Shown: piece after piece, positions 1 through 10,840 of the stretch
How the letters are laid out: each line of letters opens with the position of its first letter
Numbering within the stretch: position 1 is the stretch's first letter
Source: Ligustrum vulgare
Taxonomy: Eukaryota; Streptophyta; Magnoliopsida; Lamiales; Oleaceae
Direction: 5' to 3'
DNA length: 64,000 nt
Assembly: GCA_963555705.1 (NCBI GenBank)
Contig: OY743168.1
Span: 18,296,139-18,360,138, forward strand
Program-made: the position numbers and the translations under genes
The notes under the pieces: model-generated
Databases searched by the model: none
What the model was told of the DNA's origin: nothing
What the model saw: the letters and a program-made list of their open reading frames with translations, nothing else

Positions 1-933
1 CTTAAAAGTTCATGAATAAGGAGTAGCGCAAGGCCATAATAGCGCACAACGAGATTGAGATGAACTTAGAACATATGGTGTTTGTGTGTGTGACTTCACC
101 GGTATCATCACCAAGAATAAAAGGTAAAAAGCTTTCATGTTACCTGGGATTTCGATGTTACTCTTTGGAATCTACACTAAGGTTGGATTCAAATCAAAAG
201 ATATCCATACTTTACGCACAAGCGTCGTTCAAATGAGTTTGCGCTCATTATATGTTTGAACAAGTGGGGGATTGTTATGATTTGTTCAATCACATAATGA
301 AGAAGTGCTTTTGACATGTACTAGTATTAAAAACAAGTGAAATAGAGGGTCGAGAACGCCCAGAAACAAAACGGGGTTGCTTAAAAGGTTGGCCAAAATA
401 AGCCTCGTCGAGCGAAGCTAACCCCAACAGAAATTAGGGAGTTTCAAGGGGCCTAGAGGGCCACCTGAAATAAGCTTGGGTGATCCAAAAAATTTGACCA
501 GTGGTTTAAACTTATAGGCACCTTTTGATTCGTTTGATGTCTTTTCACTTAGTTTTTTGCGCTCATTCATGAATGGGATTAATAATTCTATAAATCCAGA
601 TGTTGGGGAAAACAAAAACATCTTCATAACATATCAATAACATCTCTTGATCCAAAATCAAATATCAAACTTCCATTTTCAAAGTGTTTTTCAAGTCCTT
701 AATTACTTGATTTTGAACTTATCTTTTGATTTAATTACTCCTTTATCAAATTTGCTTTGAGATCTTCAAATACTCACCCCAGTGGTGGTAAATATTGTTT
801 GAAAAAAAGATCTCGAATCGTGTTCGAACCATTCGTTTTGAATCTTTTGATTAATTTATAAAGTTGTGTAAATCATTATTTCTTATCTTCTATTTTGTTT
901 TGTTCTTCATTTCCACCTTATATTTTCACAACA
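1..933 (+). mobile_element. 3' end of an LTR retrotransposon with its 3' LTR
   Basis: Bases 1-272 look like the untranslated 3' internal region of an LTR element. They end in a polypurine tract (AAGTGGGGGATTG, about 262-274). The proposed LTR runs 273-933. It starts TGTT and ends AACA, as LTR termini do, and has an AT-rich body. The 5' part of the element lies outside the window, so the LTR cannot be confirmed against its partner and no target duplication can be checked. No coding remains are visible. If the capping-protein gene next to it is intact, this element sits in that gene's first intron. The PPT-LTR junction is typical of Ty1/copia elements, but the superfamily is a guess. Confidence 0.5.
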
Positions 934-1345
934 CAATTTGGGGCTAAATTTTAAGAAACCAAACTTCTTATGGATATTATATTTAAACATGATCTTAAAT
1001 AAAAATAATTACAAAGCAAGGTTATTATTAATCTTGCACATCATGAGAAGGCCATGTTGAAAGGAAAAAATAATCTTGTAGCAACGCAATTACGCAAATT
1101 GAATTATTACCAGAGTGCACATTTACATTGCAGTTTACACAGAACAACTCTGGCATCAATAAACATATAGATAAAGGATAAAATTTTGATCAGAATAGAT
1201 TTAAAAAATAAATAAATAATTCAGACAGCACCTTAACAAATTACATAAATTACCGGCAATTGACACGCCTCAATTAACAATCAAAATTATTACACGAACC
1301 TCTACTCTAGATGTAAGAAAAGATCAATCTACATCAATTACACAC
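934..1345. other. non-coding stretch, putative intron 1 of the capping-protein gene
   Basis: AT-rich and without an ORF. I looked on the minus strand for the second exon of capping protein beta, which begins with a conserved segment after VDxPLQ, and did not find it here. It is either intron sequence up to the retrotransposon or the decayed edge of a truncated gene copy. Confidence 0.4.
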
Positions 1346-1474
1346 CTGAAGAGGCTGGTCAACTTGAGATAGAAGATCTGAGGAGTGTTGAGGCAAGAGA
1401 TTGAGAAGTGCAGACAGAGCTGTCTCCGATTGCTTTGGAGGTATTCTTCTCATCAACCCCAATGCCGCCTCCAT
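1346..1474 (-). CDS. CPB: F-actin-capping protein subunit beta, exon 1 (partial gene)
   Basis: On the minus strand an ATG at 1474 opens 43 codons ending exactly at a donor (CAG then GTGTGT at 1346/1345). The peptide starts MEAALGLMRR, continues with PPKQSETALSALL, and ends in SSDLLSQVDQPLQ. This is the highly conserved N-terminus of plant F-actin-capping protein beta, which with the alpha subunit forms the heterodimer that caps actin-filament barbed ends in the cytoplasm. The exon ends in phase 0. The next exon is not found down to base 1, where a retrotransposon lies. Either intron 1 is long and holds that element, or this is a detached exon. A 17-bp direct repeat (1428-1444 and 1484-1500) flanks the start codon. 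The family assignment is from memory of the family. Confidence 0.85.
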
Positions 1475-2212
1475 TTCGTCTTTGATTGCTTTGGAGGTAT
1501 CTCTGAATACTGGACAGTGGACACCGATTTCATTTCATTGAAAAGCTTTTTTTTTTTTTTTTTAATTTCCACCCAATTTTTCGAAGTTACCAATTGCAAA
1601 CATGTTTAAAAACATCATAATTAATCACACAATTTTTTTCTTTTTTTCTTTCGACATATGAAAAACATACTTGATTATTTTAAATACAGAACTTTTAACA
1701 AACAAAAGTCTTAAAATACTTCAACGCCACGACTCATATTTGAACATGTTAAATTTGATCTAGTCATAACATATATAAGGCATTGCACTACTAAATACGT
1801 GGCATAGTGATATTTGGATATATAGTTTGAGAAATTGAATGAAACGATTATGTCTTGTGATTTAAATGCTTGTTTGGCTAATGTTTTTTTATTACTATAT
1901 CTGATTTAACATCTTCAAGTGTCATGTTAGGAAAAGCCATTGAAAGTTGTAGAATTTAAGCGTCTAAGTGATGGGTGGGTAATTTCATGAAAATTTGAGG
2001 GAGTATTAAGAAAAACCTTTTTAAATTTAGGTGGTTAAGTAGTAACCCGATTAAAGTTCATTGGTCATTCATTGATTTTACCCTTGAGTGAGAGAGACGG
2101 GGATAGGGATAGGGATAGAGATAGAGAGAGTCATTTGCTCTAAATTCCACTCACGGTAACGTAGGTTAAACATAAGTCCCGATATTTTTCATACTGCTAG
2201 TCAAAGCAAAGG
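1475..2212. other. upstream region of the capping-protein exon, no gene seen
   Basis: This should contain the 5' UTR and promoter of the minus-strand capping-protein gene if it is functional. It is AT-rich with poly-T runs (1548-1563 and about 1627-1649) and a purine-rich GATAGG/GAGA simple repeat at 2094-2130. I see no coding sequence. Confidence 0.5.
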
Positions 2213-2217
2213 CGTTA

Positions 2218-2942
2218 TGATGTGTTCCGGACCCTTGACAATCGGAGTCATAGCAGGCTTGACTGAAAAAGTTAAATATTCAAGCCAAATAAAAGTGCAA
2301 TCCAATCAACCATGTCGGAATTAGATGCATAATATGTGTTTTTCGAGTAGAATTTGGCCACTAAGCAAAACTCATGGGCAAAAGCCCTTGAACCGACTGA
2401 TTTTATGGCCAAATTCCATCATTTGGAGCTTCAAAATAGCAAGTCAATTATGCAGACGAAAATTAGGGTTTTTGCGTATTTTTAGGTTAATTTTTGTTTT
2501 TAATTATTTGTTTGCCTATTTTAGAATTTTAGTCTAATTAGAATTCTATTTTGAGTCAATTAGCGGCTAGGTTATTTTACTTATTTATATTCCTTTCCAT
2601 TCATTGCAATTCAGACTTGAGACTTGATTTGATTAAGAAAAGTTTTATTGAGAATTCAATAAAAGTTATAGGTGGATTCCTATGTTTTCGAACTTATTAA
2701 GAATATTTCTTGTGGCGTTCAAATATCGAACTTATCAAATATTTGCTAGAATATTTGTGGCGTTCAAAATCAGAGACTTATCAAGGAGATTGGGCAAATC
2801 CTTGTGGCATTTCGAAAGTCGTGGTTCTTTATTCTGCATCGTCGAGCCATCGCGTCGTGAATATCGAGTCATGATTCATCCGTCCAACCACAACCTGAGT
2901 TCGAAACTTTCCGGCGTTTCTTCCGCGCTTCGAACCTCATCA
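2218..2942 (+). repeat. 5' LTR
   Basis: Left LTR of the 3.0-kb element, TG...CA, matched by 4535-5259 over its full length with scattered substitutions. Confidence 0.93.
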
Positions 2943-2944
2943 TC

Positions 2945-2956
2945 TGGTATCAGAGC
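2945..2956 (+). promoter_or_regulatory. primer-binding site (initiator tRNA-Met)
   Basis: TGGTATCAGAGC follows the 5' LTR after a 2-base spacer. This is the usual plant retrotransposon minus-strand primer site. Confidence 0.9.
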
Positions 2957-3381
2957 TGGACTCTGAATTCAGGTTTTTTTTATTCTACCCAGTTTAATTC
3001 TTATGTTTATCATCGAGTTTGTCATAAGAATTATCCATATCTTGTTGTTGAGTCTTTAATCCAGAAAATAGTTCCAAACATTTTTTAAAAGTGTTTGTTT
3101 TGCTTAATTCTTATCCGAATTAAGTTCTGTTTGTTTTTTCGTGTTCGTTGTCGAATTTTCGAATTTATAAAAGAAAAATTATTTTTTTTATTATTTTATT
3201 TATTCCGAAAATTCATCCTAAAATTCCAAAAAAAACAAGTCATTCCAAAATTCAAGAACCACTTTCTTGAGTTTCTTTAAAATTCTTGATATTCATTCCC
3301 TTCCAAGTCAATAAAAGTCGTTCTTGCTATTTGATATCTGAATCCTCTTCATTCTTAAAATTTTTTAACGTCACATAAGGA

Positions 3382-4344
3382 ATGAATTATGATCCGGGCT
3401 CTTTATTCCAAACTAGATGTTATGTAGATCATAAGGGGTGCAGTTTGGCAATTGATGGAAAGTGCTTTACTAATTTCGTTAGTAGCACCGTGGTTGAAAA
3501 ATTAGGATTGCCCCTAGAACCACACTATAAACCTTATAGGATGACGTGGATGAGGGAGTTTGGAGATTTCAAAGTAACCAAACAAGTTCTAGTGTCTATT
3601 ACCCAGGGAAGGTATAGTGAGGATGTATGCTGTGATGTAGTGCCATTGAAGTCTTATCATATTTTATTGGGAAAACCTTGGAGACGTAGGAGGGAGGCTG
3701 TTTATGATAAGAGTATGCACATATACAAATTCCTTAAGAAAGGAAAAACATACGCACTAAATGGGTTGAAATTAGAGGAAGCACTAGAAGATTCACGGAG
3801 GGTAAGGAAAGAGAGTGAAAAATGGTGTAATAGGAGGCATCGTGGGGATAAGGATATTGATAAGAAGGAGGGAGAGTTGAAATTAAAAACAAATAAACAA
3901 ACTCCAAAATTTGATGAGGAATTGATTTGGAATGAAATTGTTGATGATAAGAGGAATGAAATGAAAGTTGGTGTAGAAGTTCAACATTTGAACTTTGAAT
4001 TGAAAAATCCACATTTTGATAGTGATGAGGTAGTGTGCGAACATGGTGATACGAATGTGGAGGTAGAAGATGTGGTTGAATTTGAAAGAAAAAAAATTGA
4101 AGAGGTGGATGAACTAGAAAATCTCGAGTTAGAGGAAGTAATCGAGCTTGAGAGAAAAGAGATAGAGGGGGGCGAGCAAGAAGTTGCAAAAGGAGAACGA
4201 GGTGAAGAGAAGGGCCTCGTAGTTCAAAAGGTGGAATTGACGGTGATAATTCATGAATACAAGGATCCATACCTTGTACCTCATGAACCTAACATTTCCC
4301 TCCCCGCTTTATTTAATTTTGTCTTGCAGGTTAAATGTACTTGA
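3382..4344 (+). CDS. retropepsin-like retrotransposon protein without polymerase
   Basis: An intact 320-codon ORF starting MNYDPGSLF lies 0.4 kb after the primer-binding site. Residues about 12-110 match the aspartic-protease-like domain of plant Ty3/gypsy polyproteins. They show the strand-loop S-L-A-I-D-G-K-C at 21-28 (catalytic Asp likely D25, in an IDG variant of the D-T/S-G motif), then VTKQVLVSI, CDVVP and the closing ILLGKPW at 94-100. After residue about 150 the protein is very rich in Glu and Lys, with no RT, RNase H or integrase motif. The absence of the usual polymerase after the protease is the odd point. The ORF has stayed open although the element is non-autonomous. Protease activity is uncertain because the catalytic triplet is atypical. 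Confidence 0.8.
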   Translation: MNYDPGSLFQTRCYVDHKGCSLAIDGKCFTNFVSSTVVEKLGLPLEPHYKPYRMTWMREFGDFKVTKQVLVSITQGRYSEDVCCDVVPLKSYHILLGKPWRRRREAVYDKSMHIYKFLKKGKTYALNGLKLEEALEDSRRVRKESEKWCNRRHRGDKDIDKKEGELKLKTNKQTPKFDEELIWNEIVDDKRNEMKVGVEVQHLNFELKNPHFDSDEVVCEHGDTNVEVEDVVEFERKKIEEVDELENLELEEVIELERKEIEGGEQEVAKGERGEEKGLVVQKVELTVIIHEYKDPYLVPHEPNISLPALFNFVLQVKCT

Positions 4345-4534
4345 AAATTTGGGCAACACCACCAATGTCCACAGGAGTTTCTGCTTCAATCCATTCATGT
4401 AACCCAAGTTACAGGATACTATTGGTCATTCCACTGGCATGGAAGCAATAATTGTCCGTTTGATCCAGGAGGTGAAGTGAAACAACAGGAACAAAACTAT
4501 GATTCGGGACGAATCATCCTAAAGAAGGAGGGTA

Positions 4535-5259
4535 TGATGTGTTCCGGACCCTCGACAATCGGAGTCATAGCAGGCTTGACGGAAAAAGTTAAATATTCAA
4601 GCCAAATAAAAGTGCAATCCAATCAACCATGTCGGAATTAGATGCATAATATGTGTTTTTCGAGTAGAATTGGGCCACTAAGCAAAACTCATGGGCAAAA
4701 GCCCTTGAGCCGACTGATTTTATGGTCAAATTCCATCATTTGGAGCTTCAAAATAGCAAGTCAATTATGCAGATGGAAATTAGGGTTTTTGCGTATTTTT
4801 AGGTTAAATTTTGTTTTTAATTATTTGTTTGCCTATTTTAGAATTTTATTCTAATTAGAATTCTATTTTGAGTCAATTGGTGGCTAGGTTATTTTACTTA
4901 TTTATATTCCTTTCCATTCGTTGTAATTCAGACTTGAGATTTGATTTGATTAAAAAAAGTTTTATTGAGGATTCAATAAAAGTTATAGGTGGATTCCTAT
5001 GTTTTCGAACTTATCAATAATATTTCTTGTGGCGTTCAAATATTGAACTTATCAAATATTTGCTAGAATATTTGTGGCGTTCAAAATCAGAGACTTATCA
5101 AGGAGATTGGGCAAATCCTTGTGGCGTTTTCAAAGTCGTGGTTCTTTATTCCGCATCATCGAGCCATCGCGTCGTGAATATCGGGTCATGATTCATCCGT
5201 CCAACCACAACCTGAGTTCGGAACTTTCCGGCGTTTCTTCCGCTCTTCGAACCTCATCA
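4535..5259 (+). repeat. 3' LTR
   Basis: Right LTR of the 3.0-kb element. It is preceded by the polypurine tract at 4521-4532 and followed by the CGTTA target duplication at 5260-5264. Confidence 0.93.
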
Positions 5260-5315
5260 CGTTATTTTAGATTTTTTAATTATTGTGAAAAATATTATAT
5301 ATATTTTTTTGTTGT

Positions 5316-6343
5316 TGATATCCAGCAACAAGAAGAAGGAAATTGATTGAATAGAGGAACTCCCAAATATTTTACGATCTCAAATGTGTCGATATCAATG
5401 GTGACTCATTATTTCGATGAATCATTTCTTCGGACAGAAGAAGACTATGGAAACACTTACGTGAAATCTCACTTATCAAATTCCATTGTGGAAAACGCAA
5501 TTTTTCTGAAGAATTCGCTGTGATATTCCTGATCCATGCATAATATCATGAAAAATAGATACAAATTTTCTACTGCTACTTAGTATCGACAATAGTTCTA
5601 AAAAAGTATCTAAAAATATCAAATTTAGATATTTGTACCCTGCCGAAGTAAGGAACCATGGCATATATGTTTGGAATAGATTCCATTTTGAGAGAGTTGA
5701 AAAAACACTATCTCTTCTATACATATGCCCTTTCTCAACGTATTTCTTTAGACAAATACTCCATTTTTTCTTCTTTTCGGATGGTAAATATTTCTCGGAA
5801 CATGGAGTGTGAATCAAACCCATGTTTGAATTGAAATTGAGATACTCATGCAAGTTCTTCCTTTCTGAATCAAATAGATTCATATCTGAAAGAGGTTGAA
5901 AATAAGTTCTTTCAAAATCGAGTATTTGTCCCTCTGTTGGAGGTGTTCCAGAAATGTCTGTGATCGAGTAAATAGTTCTACGAACGAATGGATTGTATTG
6001 ACTTGGAAAATGGAAAGATTTGTACAAGTTATACGTTTCGTCACACTTTGTGGAAAGTAGTTAGGTATGAATATGTTAGATACCTGTGACTCGATTGGTG
6101 AAATAGTATCTCTCCCCCCAAAAGCTTTTTTTTTTTTTTTTTACCGACGCACAAAGAAAATATTTCATTGCGAATGAACAAGATATTGAGGAATTGTCCA
6201 TACGTAAAATCATAATTATAGATACGGGCCTTTTCCACATAAAAGGGGAATCTTGTTTTACAATAGAAGCAGAAGTGATGTGGATTATTCAAGAATCGAA
6301 GTTGATTTGCTTTATAAAAAGAATATATCAATGAACTTCTAGG
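5316..6343 (-). pseudogene. ycf2: nuclear insertion of plastid DNA: ycf2 fragment
   Basis: On the minus strand the translation follows plastid Ycf2 in order. Around 6340-6140 are [25 protein letters not shown] and [12 protein letters not shown]. Around 6020-5476 are [19 protein letters not shown] and [20 protein letters not shown]. Then come [18 protein letters not shown] and EFLYSI down to about 5316. Ycf2 is the large plastid protein of the 2-MD import-motor complex and is not encoded in nuclei, so this is a NUPT of about 1 kb. It is dead: the lysine codons at 6126-6142 expanded into a long T run that breaks the frame, an in-frame stop sits near 5372-5374, and there are other frame breaks near 5476 and 6041. 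The upper edge meets a CA repeat (6342-6361). The lower edge lies about 50 bp from the LTR element's target duplication. Confidence 0.92.
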
Positions 6344-8000
6344 ACACACACACACACACACTTACTACCTATAAAAGTCCCTTAAATGGGAGAAACTTTT
6401 TTGGAACTTTTTATCCTTGATGAATTTTTATAATTACACGTTAACCATTTCTTAATTATTATTATTATTATTATTCATTCTGCTAATCATACTCAATTTA
6501 TTATGCATAACTTTAATTTTCTTTCTACGTACTTTTAGTATGTTCTTCTTATTAGTTGGGCCAAAAGGCCAACAAGGAATTAAGTTCTGTTGGTCATGAT
6601 ATTAATAAGACTCTCAATATCTATATTTTTTCTTTAATTTGTTGGATTTTTTTTATTTGCATTTTTTTAATATTTAGTTGAAATTCAAATTATGTTGATT
6701 CTATTTTTGCTGATTTTTTTCGATTTGGAAATTTTAATAATAGAGGTGTGTATTTGATATCATATTTTTTTTGATATAATACTATTGATCTTGTGAGTTT
6801 AGTAATCAGATTTATTATCGAAGGATTTGATATATAGTTTATATTTAAATTTTATGCTCTCTTTTCAATCAATTTACTTATTTTGCTACACAGTTAAGCT
6901 ACATGAGATAAAGCTTAATAAAGATTCTATATCATCAAAAGTCTCTAATTTGTTTGTCTATGTATTTACAAGAATAAGCAATTAATAAAAAAATAAAATT
7001 AGAATGCAACACAACTACATATGCCGATTTTGTAATTTTCAACTTTACTAATTAGTGCAAGATTTATTAGCTAATCCCAAATGCTCACTGCTTATATCAA
7101 AAGATCTTGGTGACACATATATCTCAATTATTACAGTACATGGCGATACCACTCCAATGACATCGCTTTTTCCTCAAATTTTTACACAATACTCTTGTCA
7201 AGATTTCTTGACGTCTAAATGCAAGTTCTATATGATCATACATCTTCTAATATCTTTTGTTTTGTACCTACTGAATATAATAGGGAACTTTATGTGACTT
7301 GGTACAAGCAATTGATGAATCTCATAATCTTGGTGGCAAGAGTTTTGTATAGAAGCTGTAAAAAAGGGGGGTCAGGGTCAGAAGTGTGAAATACGTAATT
7401 TTCACTTTCTCTCTATTCAATGCTCTTATAATCAAAATTCTCCTTGTCAATTGATCTGCATTATTCGTTTCTTAATTCATTGGGCCATTTTGATTGTATG
7501 ATATATGTAATTAGTTTATATTTGTTATCTAATAACCAAAAATCCATGTTAACCAGTGAATCATTCAAAGAAGATGATTGGAAATTGGTTCAATTGGTGC
7601 TCACTTTTTTTTTTTTTTTTGCTTTCAAAACACACTATCTATTCAAGATATTTCAACTTAACGAAAAGAATTGAGGGATTTTCCACTCAATTCTTATCCC
7701 TTCGTGATAGGTTTTTAGAATTGTTATTTCAGGAGAATATAATGGACTTGATCATGAGTTTTATTACAGCATTTTGGCGATCTTCGTGACTACACCCGTC
7801 AAGATAACATATACTCTTTCAATATTTGACTGTAGCTGTCAAGATAATCCAAATTCAATCATTTTTTAATTCTTTCAACATTTGACATGAATAAATTTAT
7901 CGTCATTTTCTTCTTGAATAGTACACAAACTCAAAATAAGTATAATTTGATTAAGAAAATTGTTTAATATTTGAATAAATATATCTCACAATAATATTAC
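6344..8000. other. AT-rich stretch, possible Helitron body from about 6926
   Basis: It starts with a CA dinucleotide repeat (6342-6361) and includes a TTA repeat (about 6459-6475) and poly-T runs. No gene is visible; the short open frames here are not conserved in any way I recognise. TCTATATCATCAAAAG at 6926 resembles a Helitron 5' end and could pair with the 3' terminus at 8033, but it is preceded by T instead of the expected A. Confidence 0.4.
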
Positions 8001-8004
8001 AAAA

Positions 8005-8033
8005 TCACGTGAATTGCACGCGTTTCATACTAG
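8005..8033 (+). mobile_element. Helitron 3' terminus
   Basis: A short hairpin (CGTG-AATT-GCACG, about 8008-8020) is followed after about 9 bases by CTAG at 8030-8033 and a host T at 8034. This is the standard 3' end of plant Helitrons: a GC-rich hairpin, then CTRR, inserted before T. The 5' end is uncertain (candidate 6926), so only the terminus is claimed. Confidence 0.6.
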
Positions 8034-8039
8034 TATTTG

Positions 8040-9290
8040 AAAATGGGAATCTTGGTGGGACAACATTATTTGCTCGTACATTGCAATGTCTACAGCGGTA
8101 TCCTCCAGGTAAATCATCTAGTTTCCTGAGACATTTTTGAAAGCTACTATAGGATTAGTCCCCTTTCTGACACAACTGCAGATATTCTAGCAACCACCCA
8201 GTAGAGTCCTATCTGCTTGCCCAGAAAATCCATCAACGAAAGACATTAATGAATGAGGCCTAAAATACAATGTCTAGAACATTAAGTTGGGTGAAGTAAA
8301 ACAACATTTTTTTGCAGTTTGATAACTGCTCAAGTGTTATAACTTCAACATTACCACTCTCTAGTTCACCGACCAAAGTGGAAATTGATGAAGACGACAG
8401 ATGCGCTATAGCATCCGTTGAGTTATCATCAAAACACAGCTTTAAAAGAACATATGACATTATTTAAGCAAACAGTCACAATTTCCAACGTGTAGACATA
8501 TAGGAATTAAACGTGGATGAACAGAGGATTACTTGTCCTTGAAATTGTCTATTTATGGGATGCTTGCGTTGACCAACAGTTTGGTCGCATGGTATGTATT
8601 ACACAATCTAATTTGACCTTGAAATTTCTTAGGTCTACACATTTGAACAATCACAGTTAAGGGTTCATTACTCGAACATTCAACTTAGTTGCTGATTTCA
8701 TCAGCATAAGATTCCAGATCTTGCAACACTATATCTAAATTGTTCAGGTAATGAATAAATAGAACAACCATGAATAAACAAAAGAAATGAAAAAATATAT
8801 TCATGACAATATAGATTTAGAGGATTACTCTAGATCTTGCAACTCAATATCTATGTGTTTTGTACTAGTTCAGGACACACTTATATTTTGATATTGTATT
8901 ATGTGTTTAGCAACAACTTTATCAATGAAATCTCTAAAATAGATCAACGACGTCATTTTTAGGGGTAACGCGTGATTGAAGATAAAAATAAATCGAAATC
9001 AAATATAAGTAGACGCACCAAATAATGCGACTTCTTCACCATTCAACATTCCTTCAATTTGTTGAATTGTCTTGAAATTATATATGAAGGTTGGAAAACA
9101 TTTGTCACTTACACCAACAACTTCCGTAATGGGCATAAAATACAATCAGAAAACATCAGTAGTAGTACCAAATTTGCTCCAATTGTCCTTCAAATTAAAA
9201 TTTGTTAAATAGCATAATATATGCTCGCGCAACAATGGATCAAATTTAGAGACGTATGGAGGCATTACAGTAGCATACGTTGGCCCTACA
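8040..9290 (-). pseudogene. RPA1-like (replication protein A large subunit) pseudogene
   Basis: Minus-strand frames show broken pieces of a plant RPA70-type single-strand DNA-binding protein. Around 8210-8150 WVVARISAVVSERG resembles the start of the C-terminal OB fold. Around 8140-8050 KCLRKLDDLPGGYRCRHC carries the two CxxC-type halves of its zinc ribbon, followed by VVPPRFPF. Around 8460-8260 is a frame beginning SYVLLKLCFDD. Around 9290-9010 VGPTYATVMPPY and ITEVVGVSDKC resemble an upstream OB fold. The pieces lie in different frames with stops (for example tandem stops near 8150), so it is not functional. RPA-like genes are common in plant genomes and in Helitrons. It starts 7 bp beyond a Helitron end but lies outside that element. 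The assignment is by motif only. Confidence 0.55.
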
Positions 9291-10251
9291 TAAAAATTGA
9301 AATAAAACTTCATCAATACAAATTTCTGAGTATTTTACACATACCTATAATTGTATAGATTGTAATAGGAAGTGCGGGATTTTTTACATCCTTATCCATT
9401 GGCACTAGCTCCATGATGTGAGCGACTTTCAAATCATTGTTAACTGGCACTACATATTTTTTGACTACGCAGACTTTCATTATCCCTTTTCTTTTCCTAC
9501 ATCGGTCAACAGAGACCACTGCATTTTGTGTGTTGAAATATGTATGGGATTGGTGTAGCCGATTGGAGAAGTGGTTAATTTGTACTAAAATTGTTTGATA
9601 CTAAAACAAACTATATAAAAGTATTGCTTTAATCCTATCAGACTTGTGCTTGAACTCTGTATTTACGAGGAAGGAAATATTAATAGATTATTTGTACACT
9701 AATACTGAAATAATGTTTGGTGAAAATATAGAATAATCGTGCGTCAATGTAACCTCCCACTAAGTGATATAAATTGGAATCTATAGTAGGCAGAAATTTT
9801 AGGAAATCATCAAATAAAACTACCCATTACATTGTATGACCAATGTCGTACAGAATTCAAAGAGAAAATGGAAATTGGACAAATAAATTATTAAGAAATA
9901 CATTTAGTGGGCAGTAATTCATGGCTAGAATCCAGAATATTTGACAAATGAAATTCTGATCAAAATTAATTAGTCAGAATTTCAATTGACTTTAATAATA
10001 TATAGATGTTGTTTTTAAAGTTTTGCAGTTTTTTCAATATTGCTATACTTTCTTTCAATTTTGATGTTATTTTTTCAATTCATTTAGATGCCATTCTTCA
10101 CATTTAAATGCTATTTTTTTTCATTAAACTTTGATTTTAGGCATTTGCATTAAAATTGTTTTTTTAAAAAATAATGGAATATGGAACCAAAAATAATTGA
10201 ATTCATTAAGTACTCTAGATTAAATTAAATGGAATCAAGCAAAATTATTTA
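9291..10251. other. intergenic stretch with no recognised gene
   Basis: A 68-codon minus-strand frame at 9313-9519 (MVSVDRCRKRKG...) might belong to the degraded RPA-like gene to its left, but I cannot show it. The rest is AT-rich and non-coding. Confidence 0.4.
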
Positions 10252-10840
10252 GCGTCTGTTCGGAATGGCCAATTTTGTTTTATAAATTTCACAACTAACC
10301 ACGCACAATGAGGTAACCTTTGCAACGTCTGTTGAATTGACAGACGTGGCTGTCATCTTTTGTTTTTATTACACAATAATGTAGTTGTCAGTGCAAGTGG
10401 TAAATGAGAGTTTGAATATTCAAACATTGTTGGCCTTTTTCTTCAATTGTGGGCCCGTCCACAATAACAAGTTGGGCGATAATAATAATGAAAGTGAGGA
10501 AAAAAATTAACACTTGCGAGGGTAAATGAAATTTCTGTTTAAAGTTTGGGCTGATTTCAACATTACAATATGCAAATAAAAAGCTAGCCTATAATTTGCA
10601 CAACTCTTTGGTAATATTTTCTCAAAACAATTCCCACTCCTGCCTATCTTGCGCACTTTGCAGCTGCATAATATGCTGTCTTTCACGAACGTAGACATTG
10701 GGTTATCTAGGTATGTAGTCCGGTAGCATGGCGATAAGAAGACCTGGATCTCGGCAATCAACTTTACGAAGATAGTTGGGGATTGCAACTATAGCCAATA
10801 CAATCGATATTTGTGAACGAAACTCATAATCCAACATCCA

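Larger units (their letters stand above)
2218..5259 (+). mobile_element. complete 3.0-kb non-autonomous LTR retrotransposon
   Basis: Two direct repeats of equal length, 2218-2942 and 4535-5259 (725 bp each), start TGATGTG and end TCATCA. The 5-bp target duplication CGTTA flanks the whole element (2213-2217 and 5260-5264). A primer-binding site matching the 3' end of initiator tRNA-Met (TGGTATCAGAGC) is at 2945-2956, two bases after the 5' LTR. A polypurine tract (AAAGAAGGAGGG) is at 4521-4532, just before the 3' LTR. The internal region is only about 1.6 kb and encodes a single retropepsin-like ORF, with no reverse transcriptase, RNase H or integrase. It must have been mobilised in trans. The LTRs differ at scattered positions, so it is not very recent. 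Confidence 0.95.

Noticed and set aside
1385..1609. Plus-strand 74-codon frame over the capping-protein exon
   Set aside because: Antisense of the conserved minus-strand exon and includes a poly-T run.
3734..4270. 178-codon open frame on the minus strand opposite the retropepsin-like ORF
   Set aside because: It mirrors the Glu/Lys-rich coding strand and has Leu/Ser/Pro-rich composition expected from antisense of purine-rich codons; the plus frame has clear protease motifs.
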